17,769 nt of DNA from JAGLTN01 sp023135255 (GTDB lineage: Bacteria > Planctomycetota > Phycisphaerae > Sedimentisphaerales > Anaerobacaceae). Each line of letters starts with the position of its first letter. The first letter of the stretch is position 1. The notes beneath the pieces are model-generated. The model saw only the letters and a program-made list of their open reading frames with translations. It did no database searches and was not told the DNA's origin. The position numbers and the translations under genes are program-made. This document shows positions 1 through 6,387 of the stretch, one piece after another. Location: positions 1 through 17,769 of the forward strand of contig DAOWCP010000049.1 in assembly GCA_030639495.1 (NCBI GenBank). Reading direction: 5' to 3'.

Positions 1-376
1 AAAATAACAGTGGGTAAATCGGGGTTTTGTGGGTTTTTGGGTTAAAAACGAGGATTATTTTTGGGATTTGGTGAAATTCGGGGTATTTTTTTGGCTCGGC
101 AGGGATTTAAAGAGTATTAAAGCAGGTTTTTGGGCAAATCGGCAGGATATTGCCAATTTTTGCCGGATTTTACGGTTTTTTTTGGTTTTTTACGGTTTTT
201 TCAGAGAAATGACAAGAAATGATGAAAAATCACAAGAAATACCAAGAAATACCAAGAAATGACAAGAAATGACGAGAAATGATGAAAAATATCAGGAAAT
301 GACAGGAAATGACAAGAAATGACGAGAAATAACGAAAAATAACAAGAAATGCAATTTTTGGTTGCGGGAAATGGTG
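1..376. other. Non-coding G+T-rich stretch leading into a phased repeat
   Basis: I see no credible gene here. The first 170 bases are strongly enriched in G and T on the plus strand and poor in C, with many runs of T and G. An open frame of 77 codons crosses 29-262, but it has no ribosome binding site and a low-complexity composition, and it runs into the 10-bp tandem repeat, so I do not regard it as coding. The opposite-strand frame (201-389) is simply the repeat read as Phe/Leu/Ser/Ile-rich protein. Confidence 0.6.
171..350. repeat. 10-bp phased tandem repeat, T-tract block then A-tract block
   Basis: From 201 to 350 there are fifteen consecutive 10-base units with no insertions or deletions, all ending AAAT and close to the consensus GACAAGAAAT, with variants such as GATGAAAAAT and ACCAAGAAAT. 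Just upstream, 171-200 contains three more units in the same register with T-tracts instead (TACGGTTTTT, TTTGGTTTTT, TACGGTTTTT). A 10-base period is close to one DNA helical turn, so short A/T tracts in phase are expected to bend the DNA; that is known behaviour of phased A-tracts and is inferred here. The unit is not a multiple of three, and reading it as protein gives low-complexity peptides, so it is probably not coding. Confidence 0.85.
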
Positions 377-621
377 CTGTAATCGGCATAATCGTTACAG
401 ATTGGATTTTTGGGGTGCAGATAGCCTTGTGATGGGTCAGGTTTTACGCATATGCGAAATTTGCGGCCAGGAAGGAAAGTGTGCTGGCCACGGATAAGTT
501 GAGTAAAAGGGAAAACTTAAAGGAGGCCGGAAACCCTGCGAATGAATCGCAGGGCTAACTATGGGAGTGTGGGTGTAGGCAAGCACAAGGCTTGCCCTTA
601 CAAAGGGGTGGTATTACGCCC
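377..621. other. Cluster of hairpins, possibly a structured RNA or REP-like repeats
   Basis: Six inverted repeats lie close together: 377-400 (CTGTAA/TTACAG), 465-489 (GGCCAG/CTGGCC, 13-base loop), 495-519 (TAAGTT/AACTTA), 534-554 (CCCTGCGA/TCGCAGGG, perfect 8-bp stem, 5-base loop), 578-596 (GGCAAGC/GCTTGCC, perfect 7-bp stem) and 606-621 (GGGTG/CGCCC with one wobble). The spacing of stems resembles a structured RNA, but I do not recognise RNase P, tmRNA, SRP RNA, 6S RNA or a known riboswitch. The 578-596 hairpin resembles the short palindromes that are dispersed between genes in many bacteria. No promoter or terminator clearly frames the block. Confidence 0.4.
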
Positions 622-753
622 GGGATTGAAAGGCGTGAAGGAAAGATGAAAAAGGTGGAATTGGGGGAATATGAATCCCACAGAATCGCGAAGGCGCCAA
701 GAAAAGATAAAAATTGTGGAGAAGGAGCACAAAAGAATACCTTCGGCGTAGGG

Positions 754-782
754 TTGATAGTTGTGTGGGGGTGTAGTATAAT
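754..782 (+). promoter_or_regulatory. Sigma70-type promoter for the nfu-like gene
   Basis: A -35 box TTGATA (754-759) is followed after exactly 17 bases by a perfect -10 box TATAAT (777-782). Transcription would start near 789, giving a leader of about 33 bases before the ATG at 822. This is the best consensus promoter in the window. Confidence 0.8.
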
Positions 783-821
783 GGGCGGGTGTTGATATTT
801 TAGTAATCAGGAGACAAAAAT

Positions 822-1088
822 ATGTGTGATCAATGTGGCTGCGGCGACTTCGAAGGTAAGAGTTTTGAAGAAAAAGTAAACGAGATGATAGTCCAGATAC
901 GTCCCATGCTTCAAGGGCATGGGGGCGATATTGAGCTGGTTTCAATAGAAGAAGATAAGACAGTCAAAGTTAAGCTTCAGGGCGCATGTGCGGGTTGTCC
1001 CAGTGCGGCAATGACATTGAAGCAGGGCGTTGAAAAGCTGATGAAGGAGAATATCCCCGAATTAAAGGAAGTTGTGGCTGTTAATTAA
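822..1088 (+). CDS. NifU-like C-terminal domain protein (Fe-S cluster scaffold/carrier)
   Basis: This 88-residue protein is a stand-alone NifU C-terminal (NFU) domain. It shows the family's helix motif around residues 27-40 (RPMLQGHGGDIELV) and the cluster-binding C-x2-C at Cys56 and Cys59 in the segment GACAGCPSAAMTLKQGVE. In this family, two subunits hold one Fe-S cluster through that motif and pass it to target proteins in the cytoplasm. The start is the ATG at 822, with AGGAGA at 809-814 at good spacing. An oddity is the N-terminus, MCDQCGCGD, which adds three cysteines (2, 5, 7) in a C-x2-C-x-C arrangement ahead of the domain; they could be extra metal ligands, which is inference. The gene is monocistronic, with its own promoter and a terminator downstream. 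It lacks the IscU-like and HesB-like domains of full NifU or NfuA. Confidence 0.9.
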   Translation: MCDQCGCGDFEGKSFEEKVNEMIVQIRPMLQGHGGDIELVSIEEDKTVKVKLQGACAGCPSAAMTLKQGVEKLMKENIPELKEVVAVN

Positions 1089-1189
1089 CCCCTTGAGGGT
1101 AAGAAATTCTCGCGAGGAAAGTTATAAAGTGTTGTTCCAAAGTTATTTACCCGCGGATAAACAGAAAAACTCAATTGTGAGTAGTATAG
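1086..1189. repeat. 104-bp intergenic repeat, copy A
   Basis: This copy aligns to 1572-1675 over 104 bases with no gaps and about 73% identity counted by eye. A central block, AGTTATTTACCCGCGG, is identical in both. Its left end is the TAA stop codon of the nfu-like gene (1086-1088). Confidence 0.75.
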
Positions 1190-1217
1190 AATAGTACATT
1201 TAAAAGTCACTCAAAAG

Positions 1218-1247
1218 GGCTGCTTGAAAAAAGCGGTCTTTTTTTTT
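1218..1247 (+). terminator. Rho-independent terminator for the nfu-like gene
   Basis: The stem GGCTGCTT (1218-1225) pairs with AAGCGGTC (1231-1238), including two G-U pairs, around a 5-base loop, and runs directly into a long T-tract ending at 1247. It lies about 130 bases after the stop codon, just past repeat copy A. Confidence 0.75.
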
Positions 1248-1491
1248 ATGCCTAAAACCCGTAATTTGCACCGATATTCGCTAATTGATAAAAAAATGGA
1301 AAAAACAGCGTCACAAACATAAGAGTTAACGCACTTAATAATAGACGACAGAAAAATGTCGATAAAAGATTTTAGATTTTGACAATGAGAGTTTTAGCCA
1401 GAATTTAAACAAAAAAAAATAAAATCGCTAAAATCACATTGATACAAAATAGAACGGCCGTCAAGATCAGTTGTACTGGGCGGCTGTTTGT
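1248..1491. other. A+T-rich convergent intergenic spacer
   Basis: No gene is supported here. The region is A-rich and contains a small hairpin (CGACA/TGTCG around 1344-1359) and an imperfect inverted repeat around 1455-1488 (ACGGCCG/CGGCTGT, one mismatch) that could end transcription arriving from mtnA, but it lacks a convincing T-tract. Together with the repeats on either side, it separates two genes that run towards each other. Confidence 0.4.
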
Positions 1492-1572
1492 TATACCCTT
1501 AAGGGTAGTAAATGTCCGCGAATAAATCGGGACACGAGGAGCCGCGATAGCGAAAATTCAATTGGGATCAGT
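1492..1572. repeat. Intergenic repeat, shortened copy B
   Basis: The first 37 bases (1492-1528) match copy C at 1572-1608 with a single mismatch. The last 19 bases (1554-1572, AAATTCAATTGGGATCAGT) match 1653-1671 exactly. The middle is about 20 bases shorter than in copies A and C and differs in sequence. Copy B abuts copy C head to tail, giving an 80-base period. Confidence 0.85.
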
Positions 1573-1675
1573 ATACCCTTAAGGGTAGTAAATGTTCGCG
1601 AATAAATCCATAACTTCTTATCTTTAAGTTATTTACCCGCGGAGAAACAGTGAAATTCAATTGGGATCAGTGTAG
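1572..1675. repeat. 104-bp intergenic repeat, copy C, overlapping the end of mtnA
   Basis: This is a full-length copy in the same orientation as copies A and B. It contains the palindromes ACCCTTAAGGGT, TTCGCGAA and CCGCGG. Its last 19 bases (1657-1675) are also the final codons and TGA stop of mtnA, so the repeat and the coding sequence overlap. Confidence 0.8.
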
Positions 1676-2754
1676 TTATCATTTGGCTGGAATTGTTTCA
1701 GGTGCGTTTTAATCTTGTCAGTATCAGGATTTTCGATTATGCCTATCTCTGTAATTATCGCAGCAATATCGGCTGCACAGACCACATCAAAGGCAGGATT
1801 ATAAACTGCGATGCCATCGGCGACTGTTTGCACTTTGCCAAAATTGGTTATCTCGGAACTGCTTCTCTGTTCGATGGGAATATCGTTGCCGGTATTTATC
1901 GACAGGTCGAATGTAGTCGAAGGGGCGGCAATATAGAAAGGTATGCCATGTGCCTTTGCAAGAACGCTGAGGGAATATGTCCCTATCTTATTTGCTGAGT
2001 CACCATTAGCAGCTATCCTGTCGGCGCCGGTAATAACCAGATCTATCTTACCTTTCTTCATCAGCCAACCGGCCATATTATCGCAAATGACGGTAACATC
2101 GATGCCCGCTCTGTTAAGCTCCCAGCTTGTCAGCCTTGCACCCTGTAGTAAGGGCCTAGTCTCATCTGCATAAACTTTGAAGTCTCTGCCGGCGTCATGC
2201 GCTTCGAACATTAATGACAGAGCTGTTCCCTGACCAGCGGTCGCCAAAGCTCCGGCATTGCAATGGGTCAGAACGCCCGCATTATTGCCGATCAAATGCT
2301 GGCCATTTGAGCCTATCTTTTTGCACATCTCGATATCGTGCCGGCATATCTGATGTGCAGCCTGGAGTATTTCCTTGCTGAGGGCTTTGATAGTGCAGTC
2401 GGTATTATCATCGACGAAAATCTGTGCTGCATTGAAAACTTTATCGAGCGCCCATTGCAGGTTAACGGCAGTAGGACGACAGGTGACCAGATAATCTTTC
2501 TGCTGCTTTAAATATTCTAACATCTCAGCGGGATTATCCCCCCCCTGCCAAACCTGCATCACCAAAGCCATCCCATATCCGCCGGCAACACCGATCGCAG
2601 GAGCCCCGCGAACAGCCAAAGTTTTTATCGCGGTAAAAAGCTCATCGAGATTTTTGCATTGAATTTTTTTAAATTCTCTGGGCAAAGCTCTCTGGTCAAT
2701 AAGTTCAAGATGACCATCAACTTCGCCGATCCATTCAAGAGTTTTCTCTCTCAT
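1657..2754 (-). CDS. mtnA: S-methyl-5-thioribose-1-phosphate isomerase
   Basis: MtnA converts 5-methylthioribose 1-phosphate to 5-methylthioribulose 1-phosphate in the methionine salvage pathway, in the cytoplasm. The 365-residue product has the family's landmarks in order: RGAPAIGVAGGYG (49-61), the catalytic cysteine in THCNAGALATAG (Cys165), ADETRPLLQGARLTSWEL (196-213), the catalytic aspartate in GADRIAANGDSANKIGT (Asp245), and a C-terminal VYNPAFDV segment. Length is near the usual 340-370. The ATG overlaps the uvrA stop codon by four bases (ATGA), so translation is probably coupled and the two share the uvrA promoter. The last codons lie inside intergenic repeat copy C, which supplies the stop. 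A related e-IF2B-type isomerase is the only realistic alternative, and the Cys/Asp pair favours MtnA. Confidence 0.95.
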   Translation of the reverse strand: MREKTLEWIGEVDGHLELIDQRALPREFKKIQCKNLDELFTAIKTLAVRGAPAIGVAGGYGMALVMQVWQGGDNPAEMLEYLKQQKDYLVTCRPTAVNLQWALDKVFNAAQIFVDDNTDCTIKALSKEILQAAHQICRHDIEMCKKIGSNGQHLIGNNAGVLTHCNAGALATAGQGTALSLMFEAHDAGRDFKVYADETRPLLQGARLTSWELNRAGIDVTVICDNMAGWLMKKGKIDLVITGADRIAANGDSANKIGTYSLSVLAKAHGIPFYIAAPSTTFDLSINTGNDIPIEQRSSSEITNFGKVQTVADGIAVYNPAFDVVCAADIAAIITEIGIIENPDTDKIKTHLKQFQPNDNYTDPN

Positions 2755-5618
2755 TTTTTTCCTTTTTTACCAGCTTTAGCGGGGGCCAGCCTTTCCCTGA
2801 GATACTTAGCGGTATAGCTCTGCTGGACATTGATAATATCTTCAGGCCTGCCCTGAGCGATAACCTCACCACCGGCCTGGCCGCCTTCGGGACCAAGGTC
2901 AATAATATAATCAGCCATCTTAATAACGTCAAGGTTGTGCTCGATAACAATGATGGTATTGCCCATATCGCAAAGCCTTTGCAGGACATTGAGCAGATTA
3001 TGAATATCGGCAAAATGAAGTCCGGTAGTAGGCTCATCAAGGAGATAAACTGTGTGCCCAGTTCCAGCTTTGCCCAGCTCAGCAGAAAGTTTAACCCTCT
3101 GCGCCTCACCGCCGGAAAGCGTCGTCGACTGCTGTCCCAAAGTCATATACCCCAACCCAACATCATTAAGCGTCCTCAAAAATCGCATAATAGTCGGAAA
3201 GTTCGCAAAAAATCCAACAGCCTCTTCGATGCGCATATCAAGAACATCCGCAATGCTTTTGCCCTTATAGGTGATCTGCAAAGTTTCCGGGTTATACCGT
3301 TTGCCCTTGCACTGCTGGCAAGTGACATAGACATCGGGGAGAAAATGCATTTCGATTTTTTTCGTTCCTTGTCCCTTGCAATATTCACAGCGTCCGCCTT
3401 TGACATTGAAGCTGAACCTACCCGGCTTATAACCGCGAATCTTCGCCTCTCTTGTCATGGAGAAAAGCTTCCTGATAATATCAAACACCCCGGTATAAGT
3501 CGCTGGGTTGCTCCTTGGCGTTTTACCGATCGGCGACTGATCGATCTCGATGACCTTATCAATATTCGACACACCTAAAACCGTCTTGTGCTTGCCGGGC
3601 TTTTCTCTCGATTGATATAAACGCCTTTTCAAAGCTCTCAATAGTATCTGGTTAACAAGTGTACTCTTACCCGAGCCTGATACACCCGTAACACAAATAA
3701 ACACACCTAAAGGAAATTTGACATCGATATTCTTAAGGTTATTCTCCGCTGCTGACTTAACTTCGATACACTTTCGCAGACTATACTTTCGCCTTTTCGC
3801 AGGCAATTTTATAGTCTTTTTTCCAGCAAGATATTGACCTGTCACAGACCTCTTACAAGCCTTTATATCCGCCAGGGTGCCCTGGGCAACCAGCTCACCG
3901 CCATGAGCCCCCGCTGCGGGTCCAATATCAATTATATGATCTGCCGAGGCTATAATATCTTCGTCGTGCTCAACCACAAGTACAGTATTACCAATCTTCC
4001 GCAACCGTTGAAGAATCCCCAAAAGCCGATCATTATCTCTTTTGTGCAGACCGATAGTAGGCTCATCAAGAACATAACAAACCCCCACCAGCCCGCTACC
4101 GACCTGTGTGGCAAGCCTGATGCGCTGCGCCTCACCGCCGGAAAGTGTGCTGCTCTTCCTGTCGAGCGTCAAATAACCAAGCCCGACATCAACCATAAAT
4201 TTCAGACGCGATTTAACTTCCTTGTTCACCTGCTCAGCTATCTTTGTTTTTTCTTCATCGAGCTTAAGCCTATTAAAAAACCGTAAAGCCTTTTCAATAT
4301 TAAGCGATGAAAGCTCAAAAATATTTTTACCACCAATAGTAACCGCCGCCGCCTCAGGTCTGAGCCTTGAGCCCTTGCAAACCTGGCAAGGCTGCTCCGA
4401 AAGATAACCATGAAGCCTGGCTTTTACATACTCACTGCTGGTGGTTTTCCATCGCCTGGTAAGATTCGGAATCACTCCCTCAAAAGCAAACCCCAGCTTA
4501 TCCTCATCGCTGTCAGAAGTACCATAAATAAGTACATTCTGAACTCTTTTCGGCATCTGCTCAAAAGGCGTGGCTTTGTTTATCCCAACACTTCTGCAGA
4601 ATTTTTTTATCATACGGTTATAATAAATATTCATCCGCTTACCGCCCTTGCGCCAGGCAGTAATTGCACCGTTCTCCAAAGAAATACTTTTGTCCGGCAC
4701 GATAAGCTCCGGATCAAATTCAAGTATCGTTCCAAGTCCGTCACAACTTTTGCATGCGCCATAAGGGCTGTTAAAACTAAACAGTCTTGGCGAAAGCTCC
4801 TCCAAAGACGCCTGGGGATGCTCCGGGCACGCGAATTTTTCGCTGTAAACAGTCTCCTGCCAACCACCATTTCCGCCATTTTTCTTACTGTCAGCAGGCT
4901 CTTGTATTAAAACAATAACCACACCGTCAGACATTTTCAATGCTGTCTCAACCGAATCGGCCAACCTCTCCCTGATGACCGGCTTAACCACCAGCCTGTC
5001 AACCACTGCCGAAATATCATGCGACTGGTTCTTATTCAGTACAGGTAAATTCCCAATGTCATAAATATCACCATCAACTCTGGCTCGGACAAAACCTTCA
5101 CGCTGAATAGTAATGAAAACATCGCGGTGCTCACCCTTTTTACCACGAATAAGCGGACTGCAAATCTGCACCTTAGCTCCCTGGGGCCTTTGCATTATCG
5201 AATCTACGATCTGAGATGAGTGCTGACTGGTTATCTCCTTCCCGCAAACCCAGCAATGAGGAGTACCTGCACGTGCAAACAGCAATCTGAAATAATCGTA
5301 AATCTCCGTTGTAGTTGCCACAGTTGAACGAGGATTATGGCTTGAGCTTCGCTGCTCAATTGCGATGGTGGGAGGCAAACCCGTAATATTACCGACTGCA
5401 GGCTTTTGCATTTGGTCAATAAACTGCCTTGCATAAGAACTCAAAGATTCGACATACTTCCTGCGTCCCTCAGCATAAATCGTATCAAAAGCCAGCGAAC
5501 TCTTACCGCTTCCGCTGATACCGGTTATAACAACCATTTTATCGCGCGGAATATCAACATTAATACATTTAAGATTATGCTCAGCAGCAGAAGTTATCGA
5601 TATCACTTTGTCAGTCAC
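2751..5618 (-). CDS. uvrA: UvrABC system protein A (nucleotide excision repair ATPase)
   Basis: UvrA is the damage-recognition ATPase that loads UvrB at DNA lesions. The protein has two ABC ATPase halves: Walker A GISGSGKS (33-40) and GVSGSGKS (645-652), with signatures LSGGEAQ at 492-498 and 834-840. Zinc-binding pairs are visible at Cys289/Cys292, Cys744/Cys747 and Cys767/Cys770. The usual CPxC of the first zinc module reads CPEH (264-267), so a histidine may replace one cysteine ligand. I chose the GTG at 5618 (955 residues): homology to other UvrA proteins begins there, and it lies about 54 bases after the predicted transcription start. The frame stays open to a TTG at 5663, but that codon is only about 9 bases from the start point and has no good ribosome binding site. 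The gene overlaps mtnA downstream. Confidence 0.96.
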   Translation of the reverse strand: MTDKVISITSAAEHNLKCINVDIPRDKMVVITGISGSGKSSLAFDTIYAEGRRKYVESLSSYARQFIDQMQKPAVGNITGLPPTIAIEQRSSSHNPRSTVATTTEIYDYFRLLFARAGTPHCWVCGKEITSQHSSQIVDSIMQRPQGAKVQICSPLIRGKKGEHRDVFITIQREGFVRARVDGDIYDIGNLPVLNKNQSHDISAVVDRLVVKPVIRERLADSVETALKMSDGVVIVLIQEPADSKKNGGNGGWQETVYSEKFACPEHPQASLEELSPRLFSFNSPYGACKSCDGLGTILEFDPELIVPDKSISLENGAITAWRKGGKRMNIYYNRMIKKFCRSVGINKATPFEQMPKRVQNVLIYGTSDSDEDKLGFAFEGVIPNLTRRWKTTSSEYVKARLHGYLSEQPCQVCKGSRLRPEAAAVTIGGKNIFELSSLNIEKALRFFNRLKLDEEKTKIAEQVNKEVKSRLKFMVDVGLGYLTLDRKSSTLSGGEAQRIRLATQVGSGLVGVCYVLDEPTIGLHKRDNDRLLGILQRLRKIGNTVLVVEHDEDIIASADHIIDIGPAAGAHGGELVAQGTLADIKACKRSVTGQYLAGKKTIKLPAKRRKYSLRKCIEVKSAAENNLKNIDVKFPLGVFICVTGVSGSGKSTLVNQILLRALKRRLYQSREKPGKHKTVLGVSNIDKVIEIDQSPIGKTPRSNPATYTGVFDIIRKLFSMTREAKIRGYKPGRFSFNVKGGRCEYCKGQGTKKIEMHFLPDVYVTCQQCKGKRYNPETLQITYKGKSIADVLDMRIEEAVGFFANFPTIMRFLRTLNDVGLGYMTLGQQSTTLSGGEAQRVKLSAELGKAGTGHTVYLLDEPTTGLHFADIHNLLNVLQRLCDMGNTIIVIEHNLDVIKMADYIIDLGPEGGQAGGEVIAQGRPEDIINVQQSYTAKYLRERLAPAKAGKKGKK

Positions 5619-5678
5619 TTTAGCTTTACCTATGTAGTTACAGTGCTTTATGAAAATACACAATAATCCAAACTACTT

Positions 5679-5707
5679 AGTATACCAGAAAATCAGCTTT
5701 TATGCAA
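5679..5707 (-). promoter_or_regulatory. Promoter of the uvrA-mtnA operon
   Basis: Read on the minus strand, TTGCAT (5702-5707) is followed by a 17-base spacer and TATACT (5679-5684). Transcription would begin near 5672. I see no obvious LexA-type operator overlapping it. Confidence 0.6.
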
Positions 5708-5745
5708 AGCAAAAATTGAGGCCTGACCTGTGAGGGTGCGTGATT

Positions 5746-5922
5746 TTATTTTATTTCCTTTTGCATCTGGTTTAGCAGTACAAACTCGAGCTTATGCAGC
5801 TCGACCAGCGCTTCCGTACACTCCTTCAACCGCATTTTCCTGCTGGTGTTGACCTTACCTCTGCCAGACTTACCGCCCTTACCACCTTTACCTTTATTGC
5901 TTAATTTGGCTTTATTATCCAT
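5746..5922 (-). CDS. Small basic protein, 58 residues, function unknown
   Basis: This small ORF starts with ATG at 5922 and ends with TAA at 5746. Residues 9-23 are a glycine/lysine-rich, strongly basic stretch (NKGKGGKGGKSGRGK). Residues 28-58 look like one long amphipathic helix with regularly spaced leucines (RLKECTEALVELHKLEFV and onward). A purine-rich GGGTAGG lies 9-15 bases before the ATG, inside the end of the preceding 30-codon ORF, whose stop is only four bases upstream, so coupling is likely. The layout suggests a nucleic-acid-binding or protein-binding peptide. The helical half vaguely resembles the helix preceding the kinase core of PPK2 polyphosphate kinases, but no kinase follows, so that is weak. 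I do not recognise a family. Confidence 0.45.
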   Translation of the reverse strand: MDNKAKLSNKGKGGKGGKSGRGKVNTSRKMRLKECTEALVELHKLEFVLLNQMQKEIK

Positions 5923-5926
5923 GTTA

Positions 5927-6019
5927 CTACCTACCCTTCCATTTAGATACCAACGCTGTCAATTTTGCCGTTGTTGCCCTTACCACAGAGTTTACGCTGT
6001 GTAATTTTACCAATGACAC
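5927..6019 (-). CDS. Very small ORF, 30 residues, upstream of the 58-residue ORF
   Basis: A GTG at 6019 is preceded by AGAGG with a 6-base spacer, one of the better ribosome binding sites in the window. The frame runs 30 codons to a double stop (TAG then TAA), four bases before the ATG of the 58-residue ORF. The peptide (MSLVKLHSVNSVVRATTAKL then ten more residues) is cationic and rich in Val, Ala and Thr. It could be a leader peptide controlling the downstream ORF, a genuine microprotein, or chance. No family is recognised. Confidence 0.3.
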   Translation of the reverse strand: MSLVKLHSVNSVVRATTAKLTALVSKWKGR

Positions 6020-6067
6020 TTTTTTCCTCTTTCGGATGGTATAAGCTATATGCCGTGCGCGACACAT

Positions 6068-6094
6068 AAAAAAAGCGTGCCTTTAACAGCACGC
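6068..6094 (-). terminator. Rho-independent terminator, minus strand
   Basis: On the minus strand, GCGTGC (6089-6094) pairs perfectly with GCACGC (6075-6080) around an 8-base loop and is followed by seven T residues (6068-6074). It lies about 290 bases after the histidine kinase stop codon and just before the two tiny ORFs. It probably ends the cheD-kinase transcript and insulates the small ORFs. Confidence 0.75.
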
Positions 6095-6387
6095 ATAACT
6101 CTCATTTCCCTTTCCCCGCTTTTTCCACTCCCTGTTCAAAATTCCCATTCAGTTATCCCCGGCGAAGAGCAACTTATATCTTCTTGTCCATACCACGTAT
6201 CCTGCTCGGCTGCTTATTCAGTTTTCGACTATTTCAACACAAAAACAAAACAGGAAAACCCTAAATATGACCTGCCAAATTCCTCTAATAACAATAGCGT
6301 ATCGATAAAAAAAACCTTCAATTTGCTCAACCTATCCTAACGACAAAGCAACACAACCAATAAATGACAGCAATCAATCATAAACCA
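6095..6387. other. Intergenic tail between the histidine kinase and its terminator
   Basis: No gene is supported. A plus-strand frame at 6050-6340 has no ribosome binding site, starts across the terminator, and has a composition unlike the neighbouring genes. On the minus strand this would be a long 3' untranslated region of the kinase transcript. Confidence 0.5.

Noticed and set aside
29..262. Plus-strand open frame of 77 codons
   Set aside because: Low-complexity composition from G+T-rich DNA, no ribosome binding site, and the C-terminal part is the 10-base repeat translated.
201..389. Minus-strand open frame of 62 codons with a hydrophobic repetitive sequence
   Set aside because: It is the tandem repeat read backwards; the apparent 10-residue protein period is just three 10-base units.
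431..490. Resemblance of GGGTCAGG and GGAAGGAAAG to SRP RNA
   Set aside because: The core SRP loop sequence is not intact and the pieces are too far apart to fold as the conserved helix 8.
471..621. Possible RNase P RNA, because of GGAAAG followed by stable stems
   Set aside because: The conserved P4-forming segments and the ACAGAA-type motifs are absent.
592..945. Open frames on both strands before the nfu-like gene
   Set aside because: The plus frame overlaps the clear promoter and has no ribosome binding site; the minus frame is antisense to the nfu-like gene and has no family resemblance.
3834..4910. Long plus-strand frames inside uvrA
   Set aside because: They are antisense to a fully conserved gene and show no recognisable protein features.
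6050..6340. Plus-strand open frame of 96 codons
   Set aside because: No ribosome binding site, passes through the terminator hairpin, and its composition does not resemble the genes around it.
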